Origin: a virus
Direction: 5' to 3' (one strand)
Virus record (IMG/VR): IMGVR_UViG_3300028284_000003
Span: 43,643-107,642 of that record
Length of the DNA stretch: 64,000 nt
Of this stretch, positions 13,849 to 23,259 are shown piece by piece. A program made the position numbers and the translations under genes. The first letter of the stretch is position 1. The number at the start of each line of letters is the position of its first letter. The notes beneath the pieces were generated by a model. The model saw only the letters and a list, made by a program, of their open reading frames with translations, searched no databases and was not told where the DNA came from.

Positions 13849-16800
13849 TTAAATAGACACTCCTACTGTTTGAACTTGAACATCTCCTGATGTTAAAATA
13901 TTTTGAAGTCTTTTTATTTCTGCAATAAGCAGCTGTTGATCCATAACGTTTATTGAGTTATTTGAAGTAGAACTTGCAGTTCCTTCAGAACCTGAACTTC
14001 CACCACCAAATAGTGCAGCTGCTCCAGATTTAATAGTATTCATTGCTCCATCTATAAATGATTGATTTCCTTCTCTTGCTTCTTCGACTGTTCCACCAAA
14101 GTCTGCGATCATTAATGCAAGTTTCTCGACTGCTTTAATTAAATCATCACCAAGAGCTTCAATTGCATCTTCTCCTCCTTGTTCAGAAAGATATGCAAGT
14201 GCCTTAAACATATTTGAAGTTTCTACAATTGCTTCAATATCTAAATTATTTGTAGTTTCTCCAATCATTTGATAAGACTTAGCAACATGTCTTAAATCAT
14301 CTTTAATATCACTTAAATCAAGATCTTCAAGATCTTCTATAAAGTTTAACATACTTGGGAAACCTTCAACATTTACTTGCCCTAGAGTTTGCATACTCTT
14401 TGAAATATCTTTAATTGCTTGTCCAACAATTACATGATTTCCAAATTTACCAGATTCTGCAATAAGATCTTCTGCATCGTCTAAATCTAAATCATCCATT
14501 CTTACAATAGCACTGCTTATTATTTTAAAAGCCATTGAAGTCTGTGTAAGAGTTGTTGGTATTTTTGATACCTTTTCAATAAACATAGACACGTTATTCA
14601 AAGATTCTGTCTCTTTACCCATTGCTATCATAGTGTCTATTCCTTGTTTTCCAAAACGAAACGCGTTGAAAAAACTTCTAATTCCTCCTGATACTGTGTA
14701 AACTGCATTACCGTCTACCTTTGAAAGTTCTTGTAAACTTTTTGCAAATTCTAATAAAAATTCGTTTATTTTTTTAGGAGCATCTGGTGCACTCTTATTA
14801 AATTCTGCCATTGCTTTAACTATGTTACCAAGAATTGGTGGCATTTGTTCAGCTATTGAAAGTCCCCTAGACGCGTCACCTTTTTCTTTCCAATCTTTAT
14901 AAGTCTTTCCTATTGCTGCAAATCCTTCAACTAATGTAGCAACTAGTTTCATTATATTACTTCCTACCTTTTTTAACATATTACCTTGGGTTAAATCTAT
15001 TATCTTTGTAACCTTTTGAGGATTATTTGGATCCCCGTAAACGTTAAATTTAAGAGATGCCATATCTCTCATTCCATTTGCAATTCCTCCAATTGCTCCT
15101 CCTAGTCCTTGTACCATTGAAATACCAGCTGCAACTGGATCTTTTTTGCCAGCACTCTTTATCATCTGCCATAAACTCTGCTCACCTTTATCGTATTTTT
15201 TACCAATATTTCCAAAAGCTCCACTTAATGATTCTACCATCATGGCTACGTTTGTATTAATCGCAGACATGGCAGCTCCATCTAGTGTAATAATTTCTTT
15301 TATACTTCCATCTGGATTATATGTTGGGAATTGTAGTTTCGCCATTTTTGACATTCCAAATGCAATGCTACTAAGAGCATTACCCATTCCCATTACACTC
15401 TGAATTCCTTGATAAACAAGTCCTCCACCTAACCCAAATAAACCAGCTCCTCCATATTCTTTACCTATTCTTGCAAATACATCTGCAAGGGTATTAATAA
15501 TATTTTCCATTTGAATTGGGAATGTTTCATAATTTATGTCTAGTCCTTGGAATTTTTCAATTCCTTTACCTATAGTGACCATCGCAGCTCCTGCGACTAG
15601 CATTGCGCTTGAACCAACTAATATTGAGGCTGCTCTAATTGGATCCCACATAAACGAGTACCCGACTGCTGATAATAATTTTTCTAAATTAGAAACACTT
15701 CCTCCTAACAATCCTGTATCTCCACTAGGTGCTAACATGTTTTTCCAACCAGTTCCTTGAAATACCTTGCTCATTACCATTAAACCTGCTCCTATTACTA
15801 CCAATGCTGTACCTGCAACTAGCATAGATGCTGCACCTGCTAATATTAATGGAGCAACTGCACCTGCAGCTGCCATTGCTAAACCTAAGCCGACAATAGT
15901 TATACCAACCTGGGCTAAAAATTCCCATGGACTATCAAGTCCTTTTATTGCATCTGCGAATATTTTAATACCTAACGCTATTCCAATTAGTGCTAAGGCA
16001 GAAAATCCCATTACTAATGCACCTATATAAACATTACCAGCAAATTTACCAATAAGTGCAAATGCAAGACCTACGCCTATTACTGTCAACCCAACTAATC
16101 CAATTGTCATTAGAGTCTTCTCATCTGGTGGTAATAATACTGCAAACAGGGCCAATGAAACCCCTAGTGATAATATTGCTAGTCCTGTAAATACTAAAGC
16201 AGTTGACGCCTTTTCCATGGTCTTTGTAACTCCCATTTTTTCAAGAGCCATAAATGTGAGTCCAATAAGTGTTATAACTATTCCTGCTAATACTGCACCT
16301 ACTATTGCAAATGGATAAACTAATGCTGAAAGTGCAAGTTTTATACCAAATTGTAAAATGCTATTTCCAATATCACCTAATGCCTTTAAAGTATCTTGAG
16401 TCTCTTTATTCATTAATGGCTTAGATGCCCAAGCTAACGCCTTTGTTATTACAAATATACTGAGCGCAAAAAGAGGAGCCGCTATTACCCCTACTAATAA
16501 TAGAGGAGTTGCTAGTAATAAATATCCTGCAAATTCAAGTATTGCCTTTCCAAGACCTTTAATAGCAACTAGGCCTGTGCCTATTGCTTCCATTTTTTCT
16601 TTAGCCTCTTCTCCGCTGGTAGACATTTTATCAATAACCTCAGCTATTGCACCGAATCCCTTTGCTATCGATGTTAGACCCTTTTCACCAAGTAGTCTCC
16701 AAGCCAAAGCTTCTTTCATAGTAAGTCCACCAAAAAGAGATACTCTTTCTACTTTAGATTCTCTAGCATTTAATTGATTGATATTTTCTGCAATATCTTC

Positions 16801-16899
16801 AAGTAAATTGTACATTGGACCACCTGGATTTACAGAATCTGCAATTTCCCTCTGTGCCTCATAGCTTAATTTTTCAAATGGAGATTTAAACGCGCTCAA
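13849..16899 (-). CDS. tail tape measure protein
   Basis: 1016 residues, by far the longest tail protein here. A long central part (about residues 100-450) is built of many hydrophobic Gly/Ala-rich helices, flanked by helical regions, and the C-terminus is rich in Gly/Ser/Asn. This composition and its place directly downstream of the overlapping tail assembly chaperone genes are typical of tape measure proteins, which set tail length and are released into the host membrane at injection. It corresponds in role to T4 gp29 but is longer. No peptidase or lysozyme motif was seen. Confidence 0.82.
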   Translation of the reverse strand: MSAFKSPFEKLSYEAQREIADSVNPGGPMYNLLEDIAENINQLNARESKVERVSLFGGLTMKEALAWRLLGEKGLTSIAKGFGAIAEVIDKMSTSGEEAKEKMEAIGTGLVAIKGLGKAILEFAGYLLLATPLLLVGVIAAPLFALSIFVITKALAWASKPLMNKETQDTLKALGDIGNSILQFGIKLALSALVYPFAIVGAVLAGIVITLIGLTFMALEKMGVTKTMEKASTALVFTGLAILSLGVSLALFAVLLPPDEKTLMTIGLVGLTVIGVGLAFALIGKFAGNVYIGALVMGFSALALIGIALGIKIFADAIKGLDSPWEFLAQVGITIVGLGLAMAAAGAVAPLILAGAASMLVAGTALVVIGAGLMVMSKVFQGTGWKNMLAPSGDTGLLGGSVSNLEKLLSAVGYSFMWDPIRAASILVGSSAMLVAGAAMVTIGKGIEKFQGLDINYETFPIQMENIINTLADVFARIGKEYGGAGLFGLGGGLVYQGIQSVMGMGNALSSIAFGMSKMAKLQFPTYNPDGSIKEIITLDGAAMSAINTNVAMMVESLSGAFGNIGKKYDKGEQSLWQMIKSAGKKDPVAAGISMVQGLGGAIGGIANGMRDMASLKFNVYGDPNNPQKVTKIIDLTQGNMLKKVGSNIMKLVATLVEGFAAIGKTYKDWKEKGDASRGLSIAEQMPPILGNIVKAMAEFNKSAPDAPKKINEFLLEFAKSLQELSKVDGNAVYTVSGGIRSFFNAFRFGKQGIDTMIAMGKETESLNNVSMFIEKVSKIPTTLTQTSMAFKIISSAIVRMDDLDLDDAEDLIAESGKFGNHVIVGQAIKDISKSMQTLGQVNVEGFPSMLNFIEDLEDLDLSDIKDDLRHVAKSYQMIGETTNNLDIEAIVETSNMFKALAYLSEQGGEDAIEALGDDLIKAVEKLALMIADFGGTVEEAREGNQSFIDGAMNTIKSGAAALFGGGSSGSEGTASSTSNNSINVMDQQLLIAEIKRLQNILTSGDVQVQTVGVSI

Positions 16900-16921
16900 A
16901 TGTTTAACACTGTTTTTTCTT

Positions 16922-16929
16922 TATATATC
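16922..16929 (-). promoter_or_regulatory. candidate late promoter box GATATATA
   Basis: GATATATA on the minus strand, about 23 bases upstream of the tape measure start. Confidence 0.55.
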
Positions 16930-17259
16930 TTAGATTTTTGGCATTTTAACGCTTGGCATCTTAGGAGATTTATATTGGCTCATATTTGGCATCTGTTTCT
17001 TATAATCACTATATTTCTCTTGCATTTGCTCATTCTGTTCTCCTTCTTTCTTCTGTTGATTCTTTAAATGATCTGAAAGATTTTTAACATAATAGAAATA
17101 CTCATAATAATCGAGATTATCTATTTCACTAGGCTGGAGATGTAAATGAAACCCCAGATAGAATTTAGTCTTAAAGAAGTTCTCCAGCGAGATCTGAAAT
17201 AATGAAAAGACTTTTGATTCCACCTGGGAACTGAAGAGGGACACTAACGTCTTCTCCAT
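16930..17259 (-). CDS. frameshifted C-terminal extension of the tail assembly chaperone
   Basis: This frame overlaps the end of the upstream gene by 89 bases in the +1 frame. Only the part after the overlap (about 80 residues) looks like protein: KTKFYLGFHLHLQPSEIDNL then YYEYFYYVKNLSDHLKNQQK, the pattern of phage tail chaperone extensions, and a Pro/Lys/Met-rich tail. A slippery CTT TAA G with upstream GGAG sits exactly at the first gene's stop, so it is probably expressed as a fusion. Independent initiation at the ATG at 17259 is the alternative. T4 genes 26 and 51 hold the comparable place. Confidence 0.6.
   Translation of the reverse strand: MEKTLVSLFSSQVESKVFSLFQISLENFFKTKFYLGFHLHLQPSEIDNLDYYEYFYYVKNLSDHLKNQQKKEGEQNEQMQEKYSDYKKQMPNMSQYKSPKMPSVKMPKI
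17170..17185 (-). other. candidate +1 programmed ribosomal frameshift site
   Basis: On the minus strand GGAG, five bases, CTT TAA G. CTT can slip to TTT at the slow TAA stop, as in the prfB (RF2) site CTT TGA C with an upstream Shine-Dalgarno-like stimulator. Slipping joins the 332-aa frame to the last 80 codons of the next frame, giving about 412 aa. Confidence 0.5.
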
Positions 17260-18169
17260 CTACGTCTACTAACATTTCAGGCTCTGCGCCTATTTTCATT
17301 TTTTCTGCAAGTCTATAAGTCACCATATATTTCTTTTCATTCCATCCTTGGAATGCAACCTCAGAATTAAATATTTCTGTTTGATTAAATCCTCTCCAAT
17401 CAAGTTGAATGTATGGTAAGATTTGAATAAATGCTTGATCCCATCTTTTCTTCTTATCGTTTTGCTCTTTAATGTATTTTGTAACTTCTTCCATTACACC
17501 AATACAAGGTGGCTTCATTAAGATTTCACCTGAACTTTTAGTTTGAATTCTAAAACATCTTGCAACAGCATCATAATACTTTTCAATTTCTGCTGGAATT
17601 TCAGTAGTAACAAAGTTTTTTGTGGCTAATTCAACATCTTTAGTTGTTCCATAACTATTTTCAGCCTTTAACATTAATTTATTTTCAGCTTCCGGAAAAG
17701 TTAAATCTCTAATTTGTAAAAGAATTGCAATTCTATCTTCTTCTAAAAGATCTTTATAAGAAAGTTTCTTATTAGGAGATTCAATTCTCATACATGATTT
17801 AACAATACTATTTAATTTTTCTTCGATATCTAAAAGACTGTTTTCATTCATTGTTGAAAAATGTCTGATTTCAGTAACTTTTGCAGATCTAATAGAAATT
17901 TTAGTATCTTGTGGATAAAAACGTCCTCTAGAAAAAAGAGTTTCCATATCAACCGAGTGATAGCCTAAAACAAAATCAGACTTATCTGCCTTTTGAGTAG
18001 CATATCTTTCCATATTTACAGAACCTAAACCTTCTTTGTTAATTTTTTCTTCTATTGGATCAACTGTTTCCATAGTTTCATTATTAGTAGCATCTGTATT
18101 TTCAAATGCTCCACCTTCTTGTTCTTTATCGTTTAAGAACTTTTCAAAATCTTTGTTGTCTTCACTCAT
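17171..18169 (-). CDS. tail assembly chaperone / gp26-like baseplate hub protein
   Basis: 332 residues. An acidic, disordered N-terminus of about 55 residues leads into a conserved-looking domain (FSRGRFYPQDTKISIRSAKV, then DIEEKLNSIVKSCMRI, then DRIAILLQIRDLTF). That pattern is known from gp26-type hub and chaperone proteins of myoviruses. The last codons overlap the next frame at a likely +1 frameshift site. Its position between tail tube and tape measure genes fits a protein that coats or guides the tape measure during tail assembly. Confidence 0.65.
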   Translation of the reverse strand: MSEDNKDFEKFLNDKEQEGGAFENTDATNNETMETVDPIEEKINKEGLGSVNMERYATQKADKSDFVLGYHSVDMETLFSRGRFYPQDTKISIRSAKVTEIRHFSTMNENSLLDIEEKLNSIVKSCMRIESPNKKLSYKDLLEEDRIAILLQIRDLTFPEAENKLMLKAENSYGTTKDVELATKNFVTTEIPAEIEKYYDAVARCFRIQTKSSGEILMKPPCIGVMEEVTKYIKEQNDKKKRWDQAFIQILPYIQLDWRGFNQTEIFNSEVAFQGWNEKKYMVTYRLAEKMKIGAEPEMLVDVDGEDVSVPLQFPGGIKSLFIISDLAGELL

Positions 18170-18202
18170 ATCGATGTGTTTATTAAATTATATACTTTAA
18201 TT

Positions 18203-18400
18203 TTATTTTGTTTCAGAATTATTTTTTTTAATTTCATTTTGTATTAATTCTCTCACAAACGCACTAACAGATTTAGGCCTTTGTTTTTCGGCCATGGCCT
18301 TACTTAATATAATATGATTAAGTTCTTCAAACTCTGGTTCAGTTAAAAGTACTTGAATTTTTTTAATTAATTTATTTACTATGTAGTCTTCCTTTGACAT
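18203..18400 (-). CDS. ribbon-helix-helix-like small protein, 65 aa
   Basis: IKKIQVLLTEPEFEELNHII then SVSAFVRELIQNEIKK has the strand-helix-helix spacing of CopG/Arc-type DNA-binding proteins (beta strand contacting DNA, S-x-F-V-R helix). It lies between the tail tube terminator and the chaperone gene. It could be a transcriptional regulator of the tail region; binding sites are not evident. Confidence 0.55.
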   Translation of the reverse strand: MSKEDYIVNKLIKKIQVLLTEPEFEELNHIILSKAMAEKQRPKSVSAFVRELIQNEIKKNNSETK

Positions 18401-18437
18401 ATTATTATAATATTATAATCTTTTTTCTAGATAAAAA

Positions 18438-18463
18438 ATAGAGAAGACTTAAATCCTCTCTAT
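18438..18463 (-). terminator. intrinsic terminator after the tail tube gene
   Basis: Ten-base-pair stem ATAGAGAGGA / TCTTCTCTAT (one G:U pair) with a six-base loop and a following T-rich run on the minus strand, 16 bases after the gp19 stop. Confidence 0.8.
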
Positions 18464-18478
18464 ATTTTAATCTGTTTT

Positions 18479-19033
18479 TTAAACTAGTTCTTCTGCGAAT
18501 GTGTCACATCTCCATACAACATCCATTGTTTGAGGTTCTCCATTTGCATAATCAAAATCAGTACCTGGATTAACTGCAGAACTGATAAAGCAATCTTGTA
18601 GAGTTACTTTTCTGTAAATGTCACCTGCTCTGTTAAATTGAACTATAACAATTTGACCTACATAATCTTTTTTAAGACCTGTTTCTCCAGTTTCTGGATT
18701 ATATTGAAGTCTATGCCAATCTCTTAACGTTTTATATACATACATTTGATTTGCATCATTTAAGTTTAATGAAAATTGAACTGTAACGTCAATAAATGAA
18801 TCAGCTGGAATACCTGCAAAGGATCTTGATGACCATTTAAATTTTTGAGCAACAGGATCTCCTGCTTTATTAAGTTCTAAACCAGTAACTGTATTAACGT
18901 GTTGAATTAATAATTCTTGACCGCCAACACCTGCTGGTGGAAGAATAGTTATTTCAAACATGTTCATTAATACTGGTTCAAAGTTCTTACCTTTCTTACT
19001 AGTTTGATCGTTTGAATAATGTGGTAATGCCAT
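18479..19033 (-). CDS. 19: tail tube protein (gp19-like)
   Basis: 184 residues, near the T4 gp19 size (163 aa), and directly downstream of the sheath gene as in T4. Beta-rich tube-protein features: NMFEITILPPAGVGGQELLI near residue 25, SFIDVTVQFSLNLN in the centre, and QDCFISSAVNPGTDFDYANG near the end. It polymerises into the inner tail tube through which DNA passes. It has a GATATATA box 24 bases upstream and a terminator after it. Confidence 0.9.
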   Translation of the reverse strand: MALPHYSNDQTSKKGKNFEPVLMNMFEITILPPAGVGGQELLIQHVNTVTGLELNKAGDPVAQKFKWSSRSFAGIPADSFIDVTVQFSLNLNDANQMYVYKTLRDWHRLQYNPETGETGLKKDYVGQIVIVQFNRAGDIYRKVTLQDCFISSAVNPGTDFDYANGEPQTMDVVWRCDTFAEELV

Positions 19034-19056
19034 TTTGTTTTTCTTTTATTTTTAAT

Positions 19057-19064
19057 TATATATC
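19057..19064 (-). promoter_or_regulatory. candidate late promoter box GATATATA
   Basis: GATATATA on the minus strand, 24 bases upstream of the gp19 start. Confidence 0.55.
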
Positions 19065-19084
19065 TTTAAAATTTCTATAAAACT

Positions 19085-19108
19085 AAGAGGGTATGTTTCA
19101 ACCCTCTT
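19085..19108 (-). terminator. intrinsic terminator after the tail sheath gene
   Basis: Eight-base-pair stem AAGAGGGT / ACCCTCTT with an eight-base loop, followed by TAGTTTT on the minus strand. Confidence 0.75.
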
Positions 19109-19122
19109 AATAAAATTTATTT

Positions 19123-21384
19123 TTAGAAGTTACCTGATGCGATTTCTCCAGTATTTAAGACTGTTGTTCTATGAACTATAATCTCTAAACCTTTAACTGG
19201 TTCAACAAATGTATCTAAGATACCGATATTATTATCGATAACTTCATTAGTATTGTTTGTTTGATCCATTACGTTTTTAAAAGCATATACCCCTTGATCA
19301 GAAAGAACTCCTTCCATAAATGAATCGGCTAAAGTTTTTATTTCTAATCTCGTCTGTGCTGTGTTAAATTCAAAAACATAACCTTTAAGAATATCTGCAA
19401 TTCCGTTTTCTATAAAAATTAATACTTCTCTTACGTGAGCAGAACTTAAAGCTGATTTTACAGACTGCTGTGCAGTTTTATTACCTTTAATTACAAGACC
19501 AACTCCTCTTTCGAATACGATTGGGTTATAACCAAATGGTTCTAAGTTATCTCTATCTGATTTATCAAATGGATATTCAGCTCCAATTACATTAGTACCT
19601 GCAATAACTCCTCTTCTTGGACCTGCAACGATTGACCATGGTAATGAATCTGTAAATTTATCAATATAGTTATTTGATACATAAGCAGCTGGTGGAACAA
19701 CTGTTATTTTTCCATTTTCTCTAACATTTAAACCAGGACCATAGTAGAATCCGTAGCTTGCACCGTCATTAATTGAAGGTAAAGAATATGTAGCTGTTGG
19801 ATTTTGTGATAAATCACCTCCGTCTTTTACAAATCTTGTTTCAAAACTTTTAGTAGATGCATCTTTAAAAGATGGATCTGTAGATTTTTTAAATTCTTCA
19901 ACTGTTGGTGCATTTAAGATACAAGAAACATTTTGTCTCTCTTTTGCAATTTGAGTAAGTTCAACTTTGTTTAAAATACCAGCTTCATATGATCCAAAAG
20001 AATCTACGATATATCTTAAATCAATAACATCTCTATCAACTAATGCAGCTTTAACACCTCCGCTTGAGAATGCAGTTAAACAACCTAGAATTGTTTGATC
20101 CGCAATTGCTGCTTTAGGAAGATTAAACATTTTATATTCCGTTGCAACGCTTTCAAATGATTTAACAGCAAGATCAGTAGCTGGATCAAATGCAGCATCA
20201 ACTGGCTGTGAACAACTCACAGTATAAGTAGTTGGTGCAATACCTGATTGAGAAATTCTTGTTACTCTAGCTAAAGTATCAGTAGCAGCTGCTGGCATAT
20301 AATCACCTACAGATAATGCTAATTCGTCATCATTTGCTGATGTAAATGTAAATGATGATCCAGATGCAGCAAATACAAAGTCTGTTGCTGAAAAATCAAT
20401 TGATCTAGCACCTGCACTTAAATTATATGAAAGTAATTTATGAGCAGTTGATGCGTCATATGCATTACCAATTAAGTCAGTGTTTCCTGCTTCTACTGCA
20501 TCTTCGTTAATAGCACAGAATAAACCTGTTCTTCTAGTTTCTGCATTAATTTGTTGTTCAATGTATAAACCATTACCTTCTAAATCTGTGAAAGCTGGGA
20601 TAATTGAACCAGTATATTGTGCTAATAAATTAACTGTTCTTTCATTAGTGAATGCAACTAATTCATCTTTTAATAAACCTGTTGAAGTAAAATAATCTCC
20701 ATAAACTGGATCTAAATCCATTGTAGAAGCTTGGAATTTACCTTGATATAATAAAACATCAACCATATAGTCTGAAATAAAATCAAACTCATTAATTCCA
20801 TCAGGAATATTTCCTTCACCGTACCATTCTCTTGCAGTAACATTAAAAGAAGGGTCAATATCTTGAGCTTGTCTAACAATAACTGAAAGATTACCTTGTC
20901 CAATATTTATTAAATTTAATGCAGTTTTTGAAGTTTCTAAATCTCCTAAAGTAGCTAAAACTTCTTGATCAGAAGGATACATGAATTTATCAGTATTGTG
21001 AAAATCTGTATAAGGTTCAGTACCTGTAGAATTTAAAGCTGTTGCATCGTTTCCATCAGTAACCATACTTGCAAATGAAGCTAAATCATTAGAATTAAAA
21101 TTAGCTAAGTTCATAGCTAAGATTGGACCTCTCTTTAATGCTTCTAAACATGATCTGTGAAAGAACATTCCTTTCTTTTCTAATTTTTTGTCGATTCCAC
21201 CAAAGATTAAAACAAAAGTTTCTGTATCTTCAACGTAAACCGGCGTGTTGTAAGGTCCCTTTCTTGAGTGACCTGCAACTAATCTTATTGTCTCAGCAGA
21301 TATACTTGATACCTGGGATTTATCAAATTCTAAACGGTATACACCACTAGATTTGAATTGTAATAATTGAGGACTAAGTGCCAT
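19123..21384 (-). CDS. 18: tail sheath protein (gp18-like)
   Basis: 753 residues (T4 gp18 is 659). The N-terminus, with TIRLVAGHSRKGPYNTPVYV followed by FVLIFGGIDKKLEKKG, is the conserved sheath domain. The C-terminus, with AHVREVLIFIENGIADILKG then FNTAQTRLEIKTLADSF and LEIIVHRTTVLNTGEI, is the conserved handshake and tube-contact region. It forms the contractile sheath. Its position between gp17 and gp19 follows the T4 order, and it has a late-type box upstream and a terminator downstream. Confidence 0.95.
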   Translation of the reverse strand: MALSPQLLQFKSSGVYRLEFDKSQVSSISAETIRLVAGHSRKGPYNTPVYVEDTETFVLIFGGIDKKLEKKGMFFHRSCLEALKRGPILAMNLANFNSNDLASFASMVTDGNDATALNSTGTEPYTDFHNTDKFMYPSDQEVLATLGDLETSKTALNLINIGQGNLSVIVRQAQDIDPSFNVTAREWYGEGNIPDGINEFDFISDYMVDVLLYQGKFQASTMDLDPVYGDYFTSTGLLKDELVAFTNERTVNLLAQYTGSIIPAFTDLEGNGLYIEQQINAETRRTGLFCAINEDAVEAGNTDLIGNAYDASTAHKLLSYNLSAGARSIDFSATDFVFAASGSSFTFTSANDDELALSVGDYMPAAATDTLARVTRISQSGIAPTTYTVSCSQPVDAAFDPATDLAVKSFESVATEYKMFNLPKAAIADQTILGCLTAFSSGGVKAALVDRDVIDLRYIVDSFGSYEAGILNKVELTQIAKERQNVSCILNAPTVEEFKKSTDPSFKDASTKSFETRFVKDGGDLSQNPTATYSLPSINDGASYGFYYGPGLNVRENGKITVVPPAAYVSNNYIDKFTDSLPWSIVAGPRRGVIAGTNVIGAEYPFDKSDRDNLEPFGYNPIVFERGVGLVIKGNKTAQQSVKSALSSAHVREVLIFIENGIADILKGYVFEFNTAQTRLEIKTLADSFMEGVLSDQGVYAFKNVMDQTNNTNEVIDNNIGILDTFVEPVKGLEIIVHRTTVLNTGEIASGNF

Positions 21385-21417
21385 AATTTTTATCTATTTT
21401 TTTTAGTTTTTATATTC

Positions 21418-21425
21418 TATATATC
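21418..21425 (-). promoter_or_regulatory. candidate late promoter box GATATATA
   Basis: GATATATA on the minus strand, 34 bases upstream of the sheath gene. Confidence 0.52.
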
Positions 21426-21444
21426 TACCTAAATCTAGAGTATT

Positions 21445-23259
21445 CTATAATAAGTCGTAAATGTCAAAGTTAAGGTCTCCTTGTTCTTGACTGTCTTTAT
21501 ATAGCGTTAGTTCCATATAGTCATGGATTTCAGGATCTATAATATCCAGTAATTCTTCTATTGAATCTGCATATGCTGTAGTGTTAAAATATTCTGTTGC
21601 AATTACACTTGACATTGCAAGATCATCATGTCCCATTTGTGCACCATATTTACCACTTGGTAATGTACCGAAAAGACTTATTTCATTTGCAGTTTCAAAT
21701 TCAGTTATATTCATTCTGTTAATCTCATATAATGATTTAAAGTTTTGGCAAAAGATTGGCTTATTATCATTTTTTATTTTAATACCGTGTTTAACTCCTC
21801 TTGCGTCATGTCTATGTTTAAATCTAAGTACCATCTCTTCATCAAAATCATTTCTTCTTGGAAATACTGTTTGTAAATATTTAAGTAGCACAGAACCATA
21901 AGTATTAAACTCTATTACCATCTTAACATTTTCACTATATAAAAGATCTACACTAATAATATAGAGACATTTTGCAAAATCTTCTATTACGTGTTCATTA
22001 GATCTAAACGTGCCCACCTGATTAAGTTTAAAGAAGTCATACATTGCACCTGGAGTTGTTAGATTATCCATCTCCTTCTTTGTCATTGGATCGACCCTAA
22101 ATATGTTAATGATCGAGTAGTCGCCTCCATTACCCTCAGCAATGTCAACTGATAGCAACCAATATTTGTCTCTATCTCCTAATGTTTCAATGTCAAATCC
22201 AGGATGCCAACTTAAAAAACCTTTAGTATCTATTTGTACATCTATGAAATTATCAATATCGTGATAGACATAATCTTTCATTTTACTTCTCAATTTCTTC
22301 ATAGAACCAGGGTCTAATAAAAGATTTGATGAACTAACGAACTCATTTCCATACTGTCTATTAAATGCTTCTATACTTCCTAAGTTTCCAAGTTCTCTCT
22401 TATACCAATCATCATCTCTGTCTGGATGTTGCCACCAATCTATTCTCATTGGATGATATTCATTATCACCTCTTTCTGCTGCACTATAAATCTTATAAAA
22501 TTTATTAAAACCATTTGGTGTACTTGTAATAATAATCCTTGAAACCTTAGACGCTGAAAGTGTTGGATAAACGTTTTCGTAAAAGGTATCAACTATTGAA
22601 GGGTGAATGTGAGCAAACTCATCTAAAAACAAGAGGTGAATTGTAAAACCAATACCTGCCTTTGCTGTTGTACTCTGCCCTACAAGTCTACTTCCATTAT
22701 CACATTTTACATTCATTACATCGTACTTTGTAATTCCTGGCTTCATAAAGAATGGCAAGTTTTCTAAAACAACCTTTGCTTTATCTATAATTTCTTTTGT
22801 AGTATCAGATTTATTTGCAAGTAAGAGCGTATTTTTATCTGTAGAAAATGTTAAAAACCAGGCATTAAATATAGATGCCATAACAGTCTTACCCATTTGT
22901 CTACTCGCAAGACATATATTAAATCTATTATTTTGGAAATTTCTCAACATGCCTTTTTGATAGTCTCTCAACTTTACTTGTTGAATTCCCTCATCCGTAA
23001 GAACTACTGCATATTTCTCTGCAAAATAAACAATATCCGCAGCACATCTTGCAAGTTCTTGAATCTCAGCATCTGTATATTCAAAAACAATATTACCTCT
23101 TCTTAAAAATTGTCTACCTTCATAAAATGGCATTTTAACCTGAGGCTTATAACCTTGGTCTAAGGCTACTGTTAAGTCATCTACCTTTTTAGTTGACCAA
23201 ACTAATCGGTCACTACCTGCCTGTTCCGTTTCTTTAGGTATCCAAAAATTATCGCTCAT
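21445..23259 (-). CDS. 17: terminase large subunit (gp17-like)
   Basis: 604 residues, matching T4 gp17 (610). The ATPase domain has Walker A SRQMGKT at residues 119-125 and Walker B LLFLDEFAH around D213-E214, then SRIIITSTPNGFN (coupling motif region). The C-terminal RNase H-fold nuclease starts with LLSVDIAEGNGGDYS, the first catalytic Asp, and ends with GHDDLAMSSVIA carrying the last. It drives headful DNA packaging and cuts the concatemer. It overlaps the gp16 gene by 11 bases. Confidence 0.97.
   Translation of the reverse strand: MSDNFWIPKETEQAGSDRLVWSTKKVDDLTVALDQGYKPQVKMPFYEGRQFLRRGNIVFEYTDAEIQELARCAADIVYFAEKYAVVLTDEGIQQVKLRDYQKGMLRNFQNNRFNICLASRQMGKTVMASIFNAWFLTFSTDKNTLLLANKSDTTKEIIDKAKVVLENLPFFMKPGITKYDVMNVKCDNGSRLVGQSTTAKAGIGFTIHLLFLDEFAHIHPSIVDTFYENVYPTLSASKVSRIIITSTPNGFNKFYKIYSAAERGDNEYHPMRIDWWQHPDRDDDWYKRELGNLGSIEAFNRQYGNEFVSSSNLLLDPGSMKKLRSKMKDYVYHDIDNFIDVQIDTKGFLSWHPGFDIETLGDRDKYWLLSVDIAEGNGGDYSIINIFRVDPMTKKEMDNLTTPGAMYDFFKLNQVGTFRSNEHVIEDFAKCLYIISVDLLYSENVKMVIEFNTYGSVLLKYLQTVFPRRNDFDEEMVLRFKHRHDARGVKHGIKIKNDNKPIFCQNFKSLYEINRMNITEFETANEISLFGTLPSGKYGAQMGHDDLAMSSVIATEYFNTTAYADSIEELLDIIDPEIHDYMELTLYKDSQEQGDLNFDIYDLL

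Noticed and set aside
13849-16899. Plus-strand open frames inside the tape measure and other large genes
   Set aside because: They mirror the codon pattern of the minus-strand genes, have low-complexity composition and lack promoters or start context.
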